Assembly: GCF_000429325.1 (NCBI RefSeq)
Contig: NZ_AUBQ01000003.1
Span: 248,001-312,000 of the forward strand
Reading direction: 5' to 3'
Source of the DNA: Fundidesulfovibrio putealis DSM 16056
GTDB lineage: Bacteria; Desulfobacterota; Desulfovibrionia; Desulfovibrionales; Desulfovibrionaceae
DNA length: 64,000 nt
Below are positions 39,257 through 48,658 of the stretch, in pieces (the stretch's first letter is position 1; every line of letters begins with the position of its first letter). Both the position numbers and the translations under genes were made by a program. The notes under the pieces were generated by a model. The model made no database searches, was not told the DNA's origin, and was given only the letters and a program-made list of their open reading frames with translations.

Positions 39257-40282
39257 TTAAAACAAACCGCTGAGCGCAGCCCCTCCAAGTGATCCGGCGT
39301 CCGCGCCGGGCATCGCCCACCCGCCTATAGTCCCCAGCCCCCCAAGGATGGTCTTGCCGATCTCGAAAGCCCCAGGCCCGTTGTTCTTCTGCTCCAGGGC
39401 CTCGACCTCCTCGCGCAGCTTTTTCTTCTCGTAGCGCTCGATCTCCGGATCAACGTGCCCCCAGATGTTGAAGGTGCGGTTCCAGGCCGCGTCGTTCTGG
39501 GCGGTGTTCCACTGCAACCCCTGCATGTCCCAGTTCTGGCGGCTCTGGGCCAGCATGTTGTTGTAGTCGATCTGTCGCATGGCCTGCGAATCGTTCCAGT
39601 CGCGCTGGGCGGTACTGGCCTGCCAGTTCCAGGCGTTGCTTGCCGCGTTGTTCTGGAAGAGCAGGTTGTTCATGGCCTGGTTCTCGTCCATGCGCGTGCT
39701 CCAGACGTTGTAGCCCATCTGGTTGGCGGCCTGGTTCTCCTGGAGTCGCGCCTGCCACGCGGCCATTTCCTGCTGCTGGGCGAACTGCTGGTCCTGGGCC
39801 TGGAAGTCGTAGCGCTTGGCCGCCGCGCCCGCCGCGTTGTCGGACACGGCGTCCATGTAGGAGCGGTTCACTTGGCCGTCCATCTGACGGGTGAACTGGC
39901 TGGAGCCGTACATGCCGCGCGAGGAGTAGGCGTCGGCCAGGTCGCGCTTGGCCGTCTCGTAGGCGCGGCTGGCGGCCTGTTCGCCGGGGTTGCGCAGGGA
40001 CAGTTCGTAGCGGTCGTAGTCGCCGTCGTTCATGCCCTTGTACTGGGGCGCGGCCTGCCCGTAGGTCTTGTAGCTGGGATCTGAGCCGGAACCGTACTTC
40101 TGGTACTGGAAGTTCTGGTAGCTGGGCGCGCTCCACTGGGTGTTGGCCGGGGCCTGGGCCTTGTTGCCCCACCACTGGGAGTCGTCCAGGAATTTCGCCG
40201 GTTTGTACGGGTCCACGCCGTTCTGGCTGGCGATCATGTGGGACTGCATCAGCCCGAATGTGGAAGGTCCTTCATAACTCAT
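39257..40282 (-). CDS. phage-virion-like Gln/Asn/Trp-rich protein
   Basis: 341 residues from ATG 40282 (AAGGAG 7 nt upstream). The centre (about 140-270) is very rich in Gln, Asn, Ala and Trp ('QQFAQQQEMAAWQARLQENQ', 'WSTRMDENQAMNNLLFQNN'), and the C-terminus is a Gly-rich hydrophobic stretch. Composition and the partner gene resemble structural or ejected proteins of short-tailed phages, but I cannot name a family. It is 19 bp downstream of the second phage-like gene, forming a two-gene unit with no integrase, capsid or terminase nearby. Confidence 0.6.
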   Translation of the reverse strand: MSYEGPSTFGLMQSHMIASQNGVDPYKPAKFLDDSQWWGNKAQAPANTQWSAPSYQNFQYQKYGSGSDPSYKTYGQAAPQYKGMNDGDYDRYELSLRNPGEQAASRAYETAKRDLADAYSSRGMYGSSQFTRQMDGQVNRSYMDAVSDNAAGAAAKRYDFQAQDQQFAQQQEMAAWQARLQENQAANQMGYNVWSTRMDENQAMNNLLFQNNAASNAWNWQASTAQRDWNDSQAMRQIDYNNMLAQSRQNWDMQGLQWNTAQNDAAWNRTFNIWGHVDPEIERYEKKKLREEVEALEQKNNGPGAFEIGKTILGGLGTIGGWAMPGADAGSLGGAALSGLF

Positions 40283-40301
40283 GTGTCTTCTCCTTGTTGG
40301 T

Positions 40302-41795
40302 TTATCCGCGAACCTGGGCAATCTCGGCCAGGCAGAGCCTCAGCCGGATACGTCCGCTGGTGGTTGTGATCTGAAACGACATGACCGCGTCCCGGAAGCG
40401 GGTGCGGCTTACCATCTGGGTTTCCGCCGACACGCCGAGGGGGTGTGCGGCGTCGCTCACGGGGCCGTTGGCCTCGGCCAGCTTGCCCAGGCCCGGGTTG
40501 GCGCTCCAGGTGTGGAGCGTCACCGGGCTGACCTGGTCCGAGCCGAACACCTGGAGCTTGCCCGTGCCGGGAGTGATGGCCTCGCAGTTGAGGCGGGTCT
40601 TGCGCAGCACCATCTCGCCCTGGGCGGTGAACACCTTGGAGCGGGCCAGGCCGCGAATCTCGGCGAACTGGCCGGGAGCCACCTCGTCGCGCGATTCGCC
40701 CATGCCCAGCCGGTAGAGATGGCCGTTGTGCCCGGCCAGATAGACGCTGTCCCCGGCCTGGCAGGCGCTGGAGAGGAACAGCCCCTGGAAGTCCAGCCGG
40801 GTCCAGGCCTGGTTGTGCGGATGGTAGACCAGCACCTGGCTGTCGCCCTCCACGAAGGCCAGCATCACGCCGAGCCTGGGCAGAAAGCGCATCTCGGCCA
40901 CGTTCTTGCCGTTTAAGGCCGGGTTGACCGGTCGGCCCGCGCCGCCCACCTGGATGTCGCCGTACTGCTGCACCCCGGCCAAATCCATGATGCCGCCCTG
41001 GCCAGCGAAGAGCAGGTTGTTGCCCACGAACTCCACTGCGCGCGGCCCGTTGGCCGTCACGTTGCGCGAGAGCTGCGAGAGCGACCAGGACGAACTCGCC
41101 CCAGCGGTCTGCAGGCGCATGATGCGCTTGCCCGAGTCCCCGGCCTTGAACACCACCAGATCCTGCCCGATGACCCCGAAGCCGATGACCCGCAGGCCGT
41201 CGCCGTAGCCCGCGCGCAGAAACACCGCGCCGCCCTGGTCGATGTCCCAGTCGGTCTCGTCGTAGGGGCCGCACAGGGCCACGCCGTCCAGGTCCTGGGC
41301 GGAGTTGGCAGCCAGGCGGCCGCCGATCTCCACCACGGCGGTTGCCGAAGGCGACCCGGCGAGCGTGGTGAGTTCCTCCCCGTCCCAGGCCCGCAGGTGC
41401 GGCCCGCCGTCGGCGATGATGAGTTTCCCGTGGAAGGTGGCCAGGCTCGGCGAGAGGCCTGGCTGGGCAAGGTCGGCCAGATGGACCCACCCTGCGGGCT
41501 GCTCCAGCCGGTAGAGCTTGCCGTCGGACGTGGCCGCGACCAGCATTCCCGAGAGGGCGTCGCGCTCGTACCAGTGCAGGGCCACGACGGCCCCCCCGCC
41601 CGCAGGCGGCTCGGCGGCGTGCACCAGCCCGGGCCGGGTGGTCAGGACGGTCTTGGCCTCCTCGTAGAACATGTTGACCACGTCGGCCAACTGGTTGTCC
41701 GGCAGGACATCGGGGTTGTCGGCCAGGTTGAGGCCGCCGTCGAAGGCGATGGCCGCCTGGGAGACGCCTTGCTGCTTGACTGAAGATTTCGCCAT
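40302..41795 (-). CDS. phage-virion-like beta-propeller-type structural protein
   Basis: 497 residues from ATG 41795 (AAGGAG 6 nt upstream). It opens with 'FDGGLNLADNPDVLPDNQLADVVN' followed by 'LTTRPGLV', a start I associate with phage neck/tail-hub-type virion proteins. Repeated units of the kind 'SGMLVAATSDGKLYRLEQPAG', 'GVMLAFVEGDSQVLVYHPHN' and 'GDSVYLAGHNGHLYRLG' point to a propeller fold. It is the first gene of the two-gene unit. A remnant of a prophage or a domesticated virion module are both possible. Confidence 0.6.
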   Translation of the reverse strand: MAKSSVKQQGVSQAAIAFDGGLNLADNPDVLPDNQLADVVNMFYEEAKTVLTTRPGLVHAAEPPAGGGAVVALHWYERDALSGMLVAATSDGKLYRLEQPAGWVHLADLAQPGLSPSLATFHGKLIIADGGPHLRAWDGEELTTLAGSPSATAVVEIGGRLAANSAQDLDGVALCGPYDETDWDIDQGGAVFLRAGYGDGLRVIGFGVIGQDLVVFKAGDSGKRIMRLQTAGASSSWSLSQLSRNVTANGPRAVEFVGNNLLFAGQGGIMDLAGVQQYGDIQVGGAGRPVNPALNGKNVAEMRFLPRLGVMLAFVEGDSQVLVYHPHNQAWTRLDFQGLFLSSACQAGDSVYLAGHNGHLYRLGMGESRDEVAPGQFAEIRGLARSKVFTAQGEMVLRKTRLNCEAITPGTGKLQVFGSDQVSPVTLHTWSANPGLGKLAEANGPVSDAAHPLGVSAETQMVSRTRFRDAVMSFQITTTSGRIRLRLCLAEIAQVRG

Positions 41796-41850
41796 GTACG
41801 CTCCTTTGCCAGGGCGGAAGCGATTATCTCCAGAAAAGAACCGGCGTATA

Positions 41851-41870
41851 CCCACATAGCGCTATGTGGG
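41851..41870. promoter_or_regulatory. perfect 20-bp palindrome between phage-like genes and kinase
   Basis: CCCACATAGCGCTATGTGGG is fully self-complementary without spacer. It lies 43 bp after the kinase stop and 56 bp before the phage-like start. It could be a terminator stem or a repressor operator; the lack of a loop and of a nearby T-run leaves the operator reading open. Confidence 0.55.
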
Positions 41871-41912
41871 AAACAGGCGGAAAATAGATGGCCGGGCCTT
41901 GGGGACCCGGTG

Positions 41913-44363
41913 TCAGCGGGGAGGGGCGGAAAGGGCGGTGCGGGCCAGCACCCGGTCCAGTTCGGAGAGTTCGACGGGTTTGGTCAGGTAGACATCCACG
42001 CCAGCCTCCAGGCAGCGTTCCTTGTCGCCGGTCATGGCGTGAGCGGTGAGCGACACGATGGGCACGGCGCGGGCGGCCTCTCCGGCAACGCCCCGGCGGA
42101 TGGCCCGGGTAGCCTCCAGGCCGTCCATGCGCGGCATCTGGATGTCCATGAGCACCAGGTCGAAACTTCCGGAGCGCAGGGCCTCCAGGGCTTCCAGGCC
42201 GTCTCCGGCCAGCGCGGCGGCGTGGCCCCGGCGCTCCAGGGCCCGGACCAGCATGCGCTGGTTGACGCGCTCGTCCTCCACCACCAGCACCCGCAGGGAG
42301 CGCGCTGGCAGCGGGCGCGCCTCTTCCGGGGCGTCCGGGATGAAAGGCTGCACCGAGACAGGCAGCCTCACGGTCACCGTGGTGCCGCCGCCGGAACGGT
42401 CGTGCAGGTCGAGCTCGCCGTTCATGGCCCGCACCAGCATGCTGACGATGTTGAGCCCCAGGCCCACGCCCCCGAAGGTCGTCCTGGCGGGCGCGCCCAG
42501 CTGGGTGAAGGGTTCGAACACCGACTGGCGCTTGCTTACGGGAATGCCTGGCCCGGAATCCTCCACGGTGATGACCAGTGCGCTGAGGGGAGGCCCGGCC
42601 AGAGGTTGTTCCAGGGCCAATGACACCCGCACGAAGCCTTTGGTGGTGTATTTGACGGCGTTCCCGGCGAGATTGAGCATAATCTGGGTTATGCGCGCCG
42701 GATCGCCGACTATCCTGGCCTTCGGGGCGCTGCAATCGAGCACCAGCCCCTTGGCGTCGGCCAGAGCGCCCAGCAGGCCTGTCACCTGGGAGAGCAGGTG
42801 TTGCAGGTCCACGGGTTCCGAAGTGAAGTCCAGTGTGCCGGATTCTATCTTGGACAGGTCCAGGATGTCGTCGATCAGGCGCATGAGCAGCCGCCCAGAC
42901 CCCAGGGCCGCGCGCACGGACTCATCCTGGGAGGAGTCCAGGAGCCCTTCCTGAAGCAACTGAAGGTTGCCCAGCACCCCGTTCAGCGGCGTGCGTATCT
43001 CGTGGCTCACGGAGGCCAGGAACCGGCTCTTGGCCTCAGTGGCGGCCAGGGCCTGCTCGCGCGCCTCCGTCAGCTCGCGTTCCAGGGTCTTCTGGGCCGT
43101 GATGTTCACGGCCAGGCCCAGAGCCAAGGGGGTGCCGTCCTCGTCGCGGAAGGGGACCGCGTTGATGAGGAATACGCGTCCGTCCGGGAATGCGCATTCC
43201 CTGGCGGCGGGCAGGCCGGTGTCCAGAACCTTGCGCGTGGGGCATTTGCCGCAATGCAGTTCGCTGGAGCCGCTTCTGCCGTGGCAGAAACAGCCGCGTG
43301 TCTGGGAGGTCATCTGGTCGTAGACGGCGTTGGTGGCGGCCAGGGTCATGTCCTGGCGCACGGCCCAGACCGGGCCGGGGATGGCGTCCAGCAGCGTGCG
43401 CAGGCGCTGTCGCTCCAGGAGGAGGCTGCGGCGGTTCTTCAGGCTCTCGGACATGTCCCAGAAGACCATGACCACCTCGTCCGGAGCGATCAGGCGAACC
43501 GACACCTCGACGGTGACCTGCGAGCCGTCCTTGGCGGTGAGCACGCGGATGAGGCTGACGTGCCGCCCGGACAGGGCCTCGTCCAGCCGGAGGGGCTGAC
43601 GCTCCAGATCGGCAGGGGAGACGAGGTCCAGATAGCTGCGCCCCGAAAGTTCCGCCTCCTCGAACCCCAGCAGGCGGCAGAAGGCTTGGTTGACCGCCGT
43701 GAGGCTGAGATCGCGCCGCATGAGCGCGATCCCCTGGCCGGACTGCGCGAAGATGGCCCGGTAGCGCGCCTCGGACGTGGCCTTGGCCTCTCGCGCGCGG
43801 CGCGGCGCGGTGATGTCGTCCACCACGCCTTCGAAATGAAGGGTGCGCCCATCCTTGTCCGCCACGCGTCGAAGCCGGAAGCGGGCCAGCCAGATGTCCG
43901 AGCTCTCCCGGTGGCACCAGGCCTCAAAGGTCAGCATGGGTGAAATGCCGGGACCTGCCTGGTCCTCGGAAGGCGGTGCGGGCCAGGGAGGGCCTGCCTG
44001 GCTGGGCGGGACGACGGGAGAAGAAAGCTGCGTGAGGCCGGTCTCGTTCATTCCCACGCATTCGGCCTTTAGGGCCAGCGCGGTTTCGGAAAAATACGTC
44101 CGGCTGTCACCGGACTGGTTCGCCTGGGCCGACTCCAGACAGATGCCGGTCCCCTGAAGCGCGGCCAGGGCCGCTTCCGGCGTCGTGAACCCGAAGAGCC
44201 CGGCAGCATGGGAGTTCAGCCACAGGAGCGACCCGTCCGGATGCACGCGGACCATGCCCACAGGCACATGCTCCATAAAATCGCGCCAGTCCCCTGCCTG
44301 ATTATCCGGGTGGCGGCCTTTCCCCTGCGGTGCGGGGTCAAGAGGTGAATGGCGATCGCGCAT
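41913..44363 (-). CDS. hybrid sensor histidine kinase (multiple PAS, HisKA, HATPase, receiver)
   Basis: 816 residues from ATG 44363. Three PAS-type units lie within 1-430, then HisKA with 'SVSHEIRTPLNG' (His near 454), HATPase (about 560-680: 'NLAGNAVKYT', 'DSGPGIPVSKRQSVFEPF', 'GVGLGLNIVSMLV') and a C-terminal receiver (about 690-805, phospho-Asp in 'LVLMDIQMPRMDG'). No membrane helix, so it is cytoplasmic. The third PAS unit holds an inserted Cys-rich segment 'CFCHGRSGSSELHCGKC' (about 360-380), which could bind a metal or cofactor. It lies downstream of a chemoreceptor and a methyltransferase-like gene. Confidence 0.9.
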   Translation of the reverse strand: MRDRHSPLDPAPQGKGRHPDNQAGDWRDFMEHVPVGMVRVHPDGSLLWLNSHAAGLFGFTTPEAALAALQGTGICLESAQANQSGDSRTYFSETALALKAECVGMNETGLTQLSSPVVPPSQAGPPWPAPPSEDQAGPGISPMLTFEAWCHRESSDIWLARFRLRRVADKDGRTLHFEGVVDDITAPRRAREAKATSEARYRAIFAQSGQGIALMRRDLSLTAVNQAFCRLLGFEEAELSGRSYLDLVSPADLERQPLRLDEALSGRHVSLIRVLTAKDGSQVTVEVSVRLIAPDEVVMVFWDMSESLKNRRSLLLERQRLRTLLDAIPGPVWAVRQDMTLAATNAVYDQMTSQTRGCFCHGRSGSSELHCGKCPTRKVLDTGLPAARECAFPDGRVFLINAVPFRDEDGTPLALGLAVNITAQKTLERELTEAREQALAATEAKSRFLASVSHEIRTPLNGVLGNLQLLQEGLLDSSQDESVRAALGSGRLLMRLIDDILDLSKIESGTLDFTSEPVDLQHLLSQVTGLLGALADAKGLVLDCSAPKARIVGDPARITQIMLNLAGNAVKYTTKGFVRVSLALEQPLAGPPLSALVITVEDSGPGIPVSKRQSVFEPFTQLGAPARTTFGGVGLGLNIVSMLVRAMNGELDLHDRSGGGTTVTVRLPVSVQPFIPDAPEEARPLPARSLRVLVVEDERVNQRMLVRALERRGHAAALAGDGLEALEALRSGSFDLVLMDIQMPRMDGLEATRAIRRGVAGEAARAVPIVSLTAHAMTGDKERCLEAGVDVYLTKPVELSELDRVLARTALSAPPR

Positions 44364-44447
44364 GCTGATGCTCCCAGGCCGGGTAGATAAACCCTGCAAC
44401 GGGTTGCGTAAAGTGGCGGCGGGCAGAAATCTTGTTGCGCTGCCTGA

Positions 44448-45215
44448 TCAGCCGCCAGGCAGGAAAAAGCCCACCTCGTGGAAGACGTCGCGGTCCCGGC
44501 TGATCTCGGGGCGCGGGGCCACGTTCCAGGTCCAGGCGCGCACGGGCGGGGGGAGCGCGAGGGAGCGCAGGGGATCCTCAATGCCCGGGGTCCCGTGCCA
44601 GCGGATGTCCGCAATGAGGCAGGCCGTGCCGGGGCCGTCTTGCAACAGGCGGACGTGCTCCTCCTGGAGGCGCGACGCGAAGGCTTCAAGCTCAGGCTGC
44701 GCATGGAGGCCCGTGGCTTCCAGGCGGCGCAGGGGCAAAAGCGGCAGCTGTGAGAGGATGTTGGCGGAGACGATGAGGTCCGGGGCCTCGCGCCGAAGCA
44801 GGTCGCGCAGGGCCAGCGGCGCGCAGTCCGGGATGTCCGGCCCGTCCGCCAGGGCGTCAAGCGTTCCGGTCACGTCCAGGGTCATAAGGCGCACGTTGTC
44901 CAGGCGGCGCACGCGCCAGCGCGCGGCCAGCGGATGGACCACGTCGGCCAGCACCACGCGCTCGAACATCCGGGACAGCTGCTCCACCGGGACGTCCAGG
45001 AGCGCGCCGGAACCGAGCACCAGGGCGCATTTCCTGCCCTGGCAGGCCTGCGCAGCCTCCAGGATTGCGGCCCGGCTGTTCTCCAGGTGGCTCTGCCATG
45101 CGGCGCGGCAGCGCCGGTGGCGCGCGCGAATGGCCACGGCCTCGGTGAGGTAGCCCAGTTTGCGCGCAGACGGCGGACAGGGCGTAAGCAGATATTCCAC
45201 GAGTTCGGCCAGCAT
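44448..45215 (-). CDS. SAM-dependent methyltransferase-like protein
   Basis: 255 residues from ATG 45215 (GGAG 8 nt upstream). 'CALVLGSGALLDVPVEQL' (about 63-80) has the Gly-rich loop of a class I SAM-binding fold, followed by 'RVVLADVVHPLAARWRV' with an acidic residue after the second strand and 'DLIVSANILSQLPLLPL' near the usual motif IV place. No target is apparent. It stands between the chemoreceptor and the hybrid kinase in the same orientation. The SAM-fold call is by pattern only. Confidence 0.6.
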   Translation of the reverse strand: MLAELVEYLLTPCPPSARKLGYLTEAVAIRARHRRCRAAWQSHLENSRAAILEAAQACQGRKCALVLGSGALLDVPVEQLSRMFERVVLADVVHPLAARWRVRRLDNVRLMTLDVTGTLDALADGPDIPDCAPLALRDLLRREAPDLIVSANILSQLPLLPLRRLEATGLHAQPELEAFASRLQEEHVRLLQDGPGTACLIADIRWHGTPGIEDPLRSLALPPPVRAWTWNVAPRPEISRDRDVFHEVGFFLPGG

Positions 45216-45243
45216 GCGCGGGGCTCCGGGGGCTGCTTGCAGG

Positions 45244-45280
45244 GGGGCGGGCAAACCGCAGGTCCGTGCGAACCCGCCCC
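45244..45280 (-). terminator. hairpin after the chemoreceptor gene
   Basis: GGGGCGGG (45244-45251) and CCCGCCCC (45273-45280) form an 8-bp GC stem with a 21-nt loop in the 88-bp gap between chemoreceptor and methyltransferase-like gene. No T-run is seen. Confidence 0.4.
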
Positions 45281-45303
45281 GTCCTGATATGTGCCGGTGG
45301 ACC

Positions 45304-47355
45304 CTACGCTTCCAGCTGGTTGCTGCGCAGCTGGCCGATGACCGTCTCCAGCGAGTCGCTCTGGTCGCCCAGGGTGCGCAGGATGTCTTCCGAGCGGGTC
45401 ATGCTCTGGGAGATGCGCCCGGCCAGTTCGCGGATCTCGTCCACGGAGCGGGTGATCTGCTCGCTGGCGGCGGACTGCTCCTCGCTGGCCGTGGCGATGG
45501 CCCGCACCTGATCGGATGTGGTCTCCACCAGGGAGACGATCTCGGCCAAAGCCCCGCCCGAGTTCCTGGCCAGGGAGCTGGCCTGGCTGGCTGCCTGGGC
45601 CATGTCCTCCACCTTGGAGACGTTTTGCTGGGTGCCGCCCTGGATGGCGGTGATGGTGGCGCCAACTTCGCGGGTGGCCACCATGGTCTTTTCAGCGAGT
45701 TTTCTCACCTCGTCGGCCACCACGGCGAAACCGCGCCCGGCGTCTCCAGCGCGCGCGGCCTCGATGGCGGCGTTCAGGGCCAGCAGGTTGGTCTGGTCCG
45801 CAATGTCGGAAATCACGGTCAGCACCTGGTCCACGGCCTTGGTCCGTGAAGCCAGTCCGTCCATGGCCTCTTTGAGCTCCCCGGCCAGCTGGTCCACCCC
45901 GGAGATGGCGGCCACGGCCTGCTCCACCAGATTCTTTCCGTCATTGGCCTTCTCGCTGGCCATGCCGGTCTGGTTGGCGGCCTGCTGGGCGCTTCGGGCC
46001 ACCTCCAGGATGGTGGCGTTCATCTGCTCCATGGCGGTGGCGGTCTGCATGGTGCGGTCCTGCTGGGACTGGGCGTCGCCTATGGCCTCATCCATCTGCC
46101 GGGTGAGCTGGTCCGAGGAGTCGTTCACGCCGGTCACCACGCCCTCCAGGCGCGAGGCCGCCTCGGCCAGCCCCTCCAGGCGGGAGCGCTCGGCCTTGCA
46201 TCCGGCGACCTCGGCCTGACGCAGGGCCTCCTCGGCTTTTTCTGCCTGGGCGTTGGCCAGGGCCTGCTTTTCGGCGATGCTGGCCAGGTTGTCCTTCAGG
46301 GTGGACACCAGCTCGGAGAGCGACAGGGACAGTTCGCGCAGCTCCGTGCAGCTGGTCTCGGTAGCCAGCTGCCGCATAAGCTCGCCTCCGGCCACGGCCT
46401 TGGCGAAGCCCAGGCAACGGGTCAGCGGGCCGGTGACAACCTTGGCCGAGAGAAGCCAGATGGCGGCGGCCAGCACCACGGTAACCACCGCCGCCAGCAA
46501 AGCCTGCCGGTTGATGGAGCTTTTCACCTGGGCGGCTAGGTCCTCCATGGGGGCCAGCACGCAGAAGGTCCAGCCGGTAAAGGCGTCCTTGCGCACTGCG
46601 GCCAGACGCCCGTCCGCGGAGGTGAGCAGGGCGTCGCCGGACACGGCCAGGGCCTTCTGGATCATTTCGTTCTTGGAGGATTCGTCCTTCAGGAGTTGGG
46701 CCGGATCGTGATGGGCGATGGCCTTGCCGTCGGGTTCGTAGATGAGCACGTGTCCGGTGGAACCGATCTTGGTGGCCGAGACGGCTCCGGTCAGGGCCGT
46801 GAGGTCCACTGCGGCGGTGAGCACCCCGATGATCGCGCCTGCGGCGGACTTGACCGGCACGGCCACCACCAGCACGGGCTTGTTGGATATGCGGCTCACG
46901 ATGGCCTTGGAGACGAAGGAATCCTTGCCGCCGCTGGTCACGGCCTTGAAGTAGTCGCGGTCGCCCATGTTGGCCTTGGCCAGGGGGCCGGGCAGGCTGG
47001 AGCCCACCAGATCGCCGTTCTTGTTGTAGAGGCTCACGTAGTCGATACCAAGGCTCTTCATGCCGGACACCGTGACGCTCATGCGCTTGAGGAATGCCTC
47101 CTGGTCGCCAGTGCCCTCGGCGCTGGCCTTGACCACGGCGATGTCGGTCCAGGTTTTCAGGGCCTCGGTTTTCAGGCGCATGGAGTCGGACACGTCCTTG
47201 ACGATGGCCTGGGCGATAATGGGCATGTCGGAGCGCAGCATGACTGTGGCCGAGTCGCGCGTGGCGTTGGCTCCCATCCAGACCAGCCCGGCGAGTCCGG
47301 CGGTGACCACCAAAAGAACCGGGGTCAGAAACGCAGCCTTCAAAGACAGCCTCAT
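45304..47355 (-). CDS. methyl-accepting chemotaxis protein with dCache-type sensor
   Basis: 683 residues from ATG 47355 (GGAGG 7 nt upstream). The first membrane helix is about 7-29. The periplasmic sensor (about 30-285) has the dCache features '[19 protein letters not shown]', 'RDYFKAV' and '[20 protein letters not shown]'. The second helix is about 287-310, followed by a HAMP region and a signalling domain with the hairpin tip '[24 protein letters not shown]' region shortened here to '[18 protein letters not shown]'. It likely reports a small-molecule ligand to CheA. The ligand is not predictable. Confidence 0.92.
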   Translation of the reverse strand: MRLSLKAAFLTPVLLVVTAGLAGLVWMGANATRDSATVMLRSDMPIIAQAIVKDVSDSMRLKTEALKTWTDIAVVKASAEGTGDQEAFLKRMSVTVSGMKSLGIDYVSLYNKNGDLVGSSLPGPLAKANMGDRDYFKAVTSGGKDSFVSKAIVSRISNKPVLVVAVPVKSAAGAIIGVLTAAVDLTALTGAVSATKIGSTGHVLIYEPDGKAIAHHDPAQLLKDESSKNEMIQKALAVSGDALLTSADGRLAAVRKDAFTGWTFCVLAPMEDLAAQVKSSINRQALLAAVVTVVLAAAIWLLSAKVVTGPLTRCLGFAKAVAGGELMRQLATETSCTELRELSLSLSELVSTLKDNLASIAEKQALANAQAEKAEEALRQAEVAGCKAERSRLEGLAEAASRLEGVVTGVNDSSDQLTRQMDEAIGDAQSQQDRTMQTATAMEQMNATILEVARSAQQAANQTGMASEKANDGKNLVEQAVAAISGVDQLAGELKEAMDGLASRTKAVDQVLTVISDIADQTNLLALNAAIEAARAGDAGRGFAVVADEVRKLAEKTMVATREVGATITAIQGGTQQNVSKVEDMAQAASQASSLARNSGGALAEIVSLVETTSDQVRAIATASEEQSAASEQITRSVDEIRELAGRISQSMTRSEDILRTLGDQSDSLETVIGQLRSNQLEA

Positions 47356-47809
47356 GGTCAAACCTCCACGGATGCTATGCGTTAGGTCGCTGCCGTGCAG
47401 CGGCGCAGAATCCATACTTCATTGGTGCGACTGGCTGGCTGGGCGGGAACTCATTCCTTCTTCGTTGCGCGCCATTCATGCCGGGAGAGCATGATCGGAT
47501 TGCGAGTGTGTTTACATCGGCTTAGTGGATATGATCGGTGGCATCAAGCGGAATCGGAATCTATTGTCCGCGAATGGTGATCCGTCCGTAGAAGGGGGAC
47601 ATCGCCGGAGCGACCTGGAATGCAGCGGGTAACGGAAACAGCATTCCCTTGCGCCCGCACGGCGGCGCGGGCGCAAGGGAAGTATTGAATGCAAGACGGA
47701 TGCAGGTGTCGCGTTATTGAAAAACAAGAACATGTTTCTCAATGACAAAACAACTGGCGCGCCTGGTTCAGGTATCCCGGATGGATGAACGTATTCCGAG
47801 AGCGCCGCA
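47356..47809. other. 454-bp intergenic region with two hairpins
   Basis: No credible gene. It contains the chemoreceptor promoter side and the 3' side of flxA. A 15-bp GC-rich perfect stem lies at 47644-47658/47667-47681 (TTCCCTTGCGCCCGC and its complement, 8-nt loop). A second, A/T-rich hairpin is annotated separately at 47716. Confidence 0.7.
47716..47743. terminator. A/T-rich hairpin downstream of flxA
   Basis: ATTGA and AAACA of the left side pair with TGTTT and TCAAT of the right side with one mismatch, around AGAACA. It lies 67 bp after the flxA stop and resembles the ACATGTT-type hairpins at 27448, 27604 and 50769. Confidence 0.6.
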
Positions 47810-48646
47810 CTACAGTTCGCTGGGGAGCTTTTTCAACTCCGCATAGGTGAACACCGGCCCGTCCATGCAGACATACTTTGTGCCGATGTTGCAGCGGCCG
47901 CAGATGCCTACGCCGCACTTCATGCGCTTTTCCAGCGTGGTGATGATGGATTCGTCCGGGAAGCCCAGTTTCTTGAGCGCCTGGAGCGTGAACTTGATCA
48001 TGATGGGCGGCCCGCAGGTGACGGCCACGGTGTTCTCGGGCGAGGGGTTCATGTCCAGGAGCACGTTGGGGATGAGCCCCACGGTGTGCTCCCAGCCCGG
48101 CGCTTCCCGGTCGATGGTCAGCACCGTTTTCATGTCCTTGCGGGTGGTCCAGTCGGGCAGGTCGTAGCGGAAGGCCATGTCTTCGGGGCTGCGCGCGCCG
48201 TAGAGCAGGCTTATGTCCCCGTAGTCCTTGCGGTTGTCCAGCATGAAGAGCAGCAGGGTGCGCAGCGGGGCCATGCCGATGCCGCCGCCCACGAACACCA
48301 CGTTCTTTCCCTTCATGGACTCGTAGGGGAAGGCGTTGCCAAGCGGGGCGCGCACGCCGATCTGGTCCCCGGCTTTGAGCGAATGCAGCCTGGAGGTCAC
48401 TTCACCGGCGGCCATCACCGAGAACTGGAGGTACTCCATGCGGGTGGGGGGTGAGTTGATGACGAAGGTTGCCTCGCCCACGCCGAACACCGAGAGCTGG
48501 CCCGCCTGGCCCGGCTCGTACCGGAAGGACTTCATGCGCTCGGGGTTGTTCAGGGTCACCCGGAAGGTCTTGATGGCCGGGGTCTCCTGGACGGTCTCGA
48601 TGATCGTGGCGATCTCGGGGATGTAGGGATTTGGCAGGGTGGTCAT
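47810..48646 (-). CDS. flxA: FlxA-like FAD/NAD(P)-binding subunit
   Basis: 278 residues of the ferredoxin-reductase/AsrB-like type: FAD region with 'FRYEPGQAGQLSVFGVG' and 'INSPPTRMEYLQFSV', nucleotide site 'VVFVGGGIGMAPLRTLL', 'LLYGARSPEDMAFR', 'VAVTCGPPIMIKFTL', and a C-terminal [2Fe-2S] site 'MKCGVGICGRCNIG' with a further Cys in 'YVCMDGP'. In the Flx-Hdr complex this subunit takes electrons from NADH. It is last in the hdrCBA-flxDCBA unit, 12 bp after flxB. Letters B and C for the other subunits are less certain than A and D. Confidence 0.85.
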   Translation of the reverse strand: MTTLPNPYIPEIATIIETVQETPAIKTFRVTLNNPERMKSFRYEPGQAGQLSVFGVGEATFVINSPPTRMEYLQFSVMAAGEVTSRLHSLKAGDQIGVRAPLGNAFPYESMKGKNVVFVGGGIGMAPLRTLLLFMLDNRKDYGDISLLYGARSPEDMAFRYDLPDWTTRKDMKTVLTIDREAPGWEHTVGLIPNVLLDMNPSPENTVAVTCGPPIMIKFTLQALKKLGFPDESIITTLEKRMKCGVGICGRCNIGTKYVCMDGPVFTYAELKKLPSEL

Positions 48647-48658
48647 ACTGGGGGCTCC

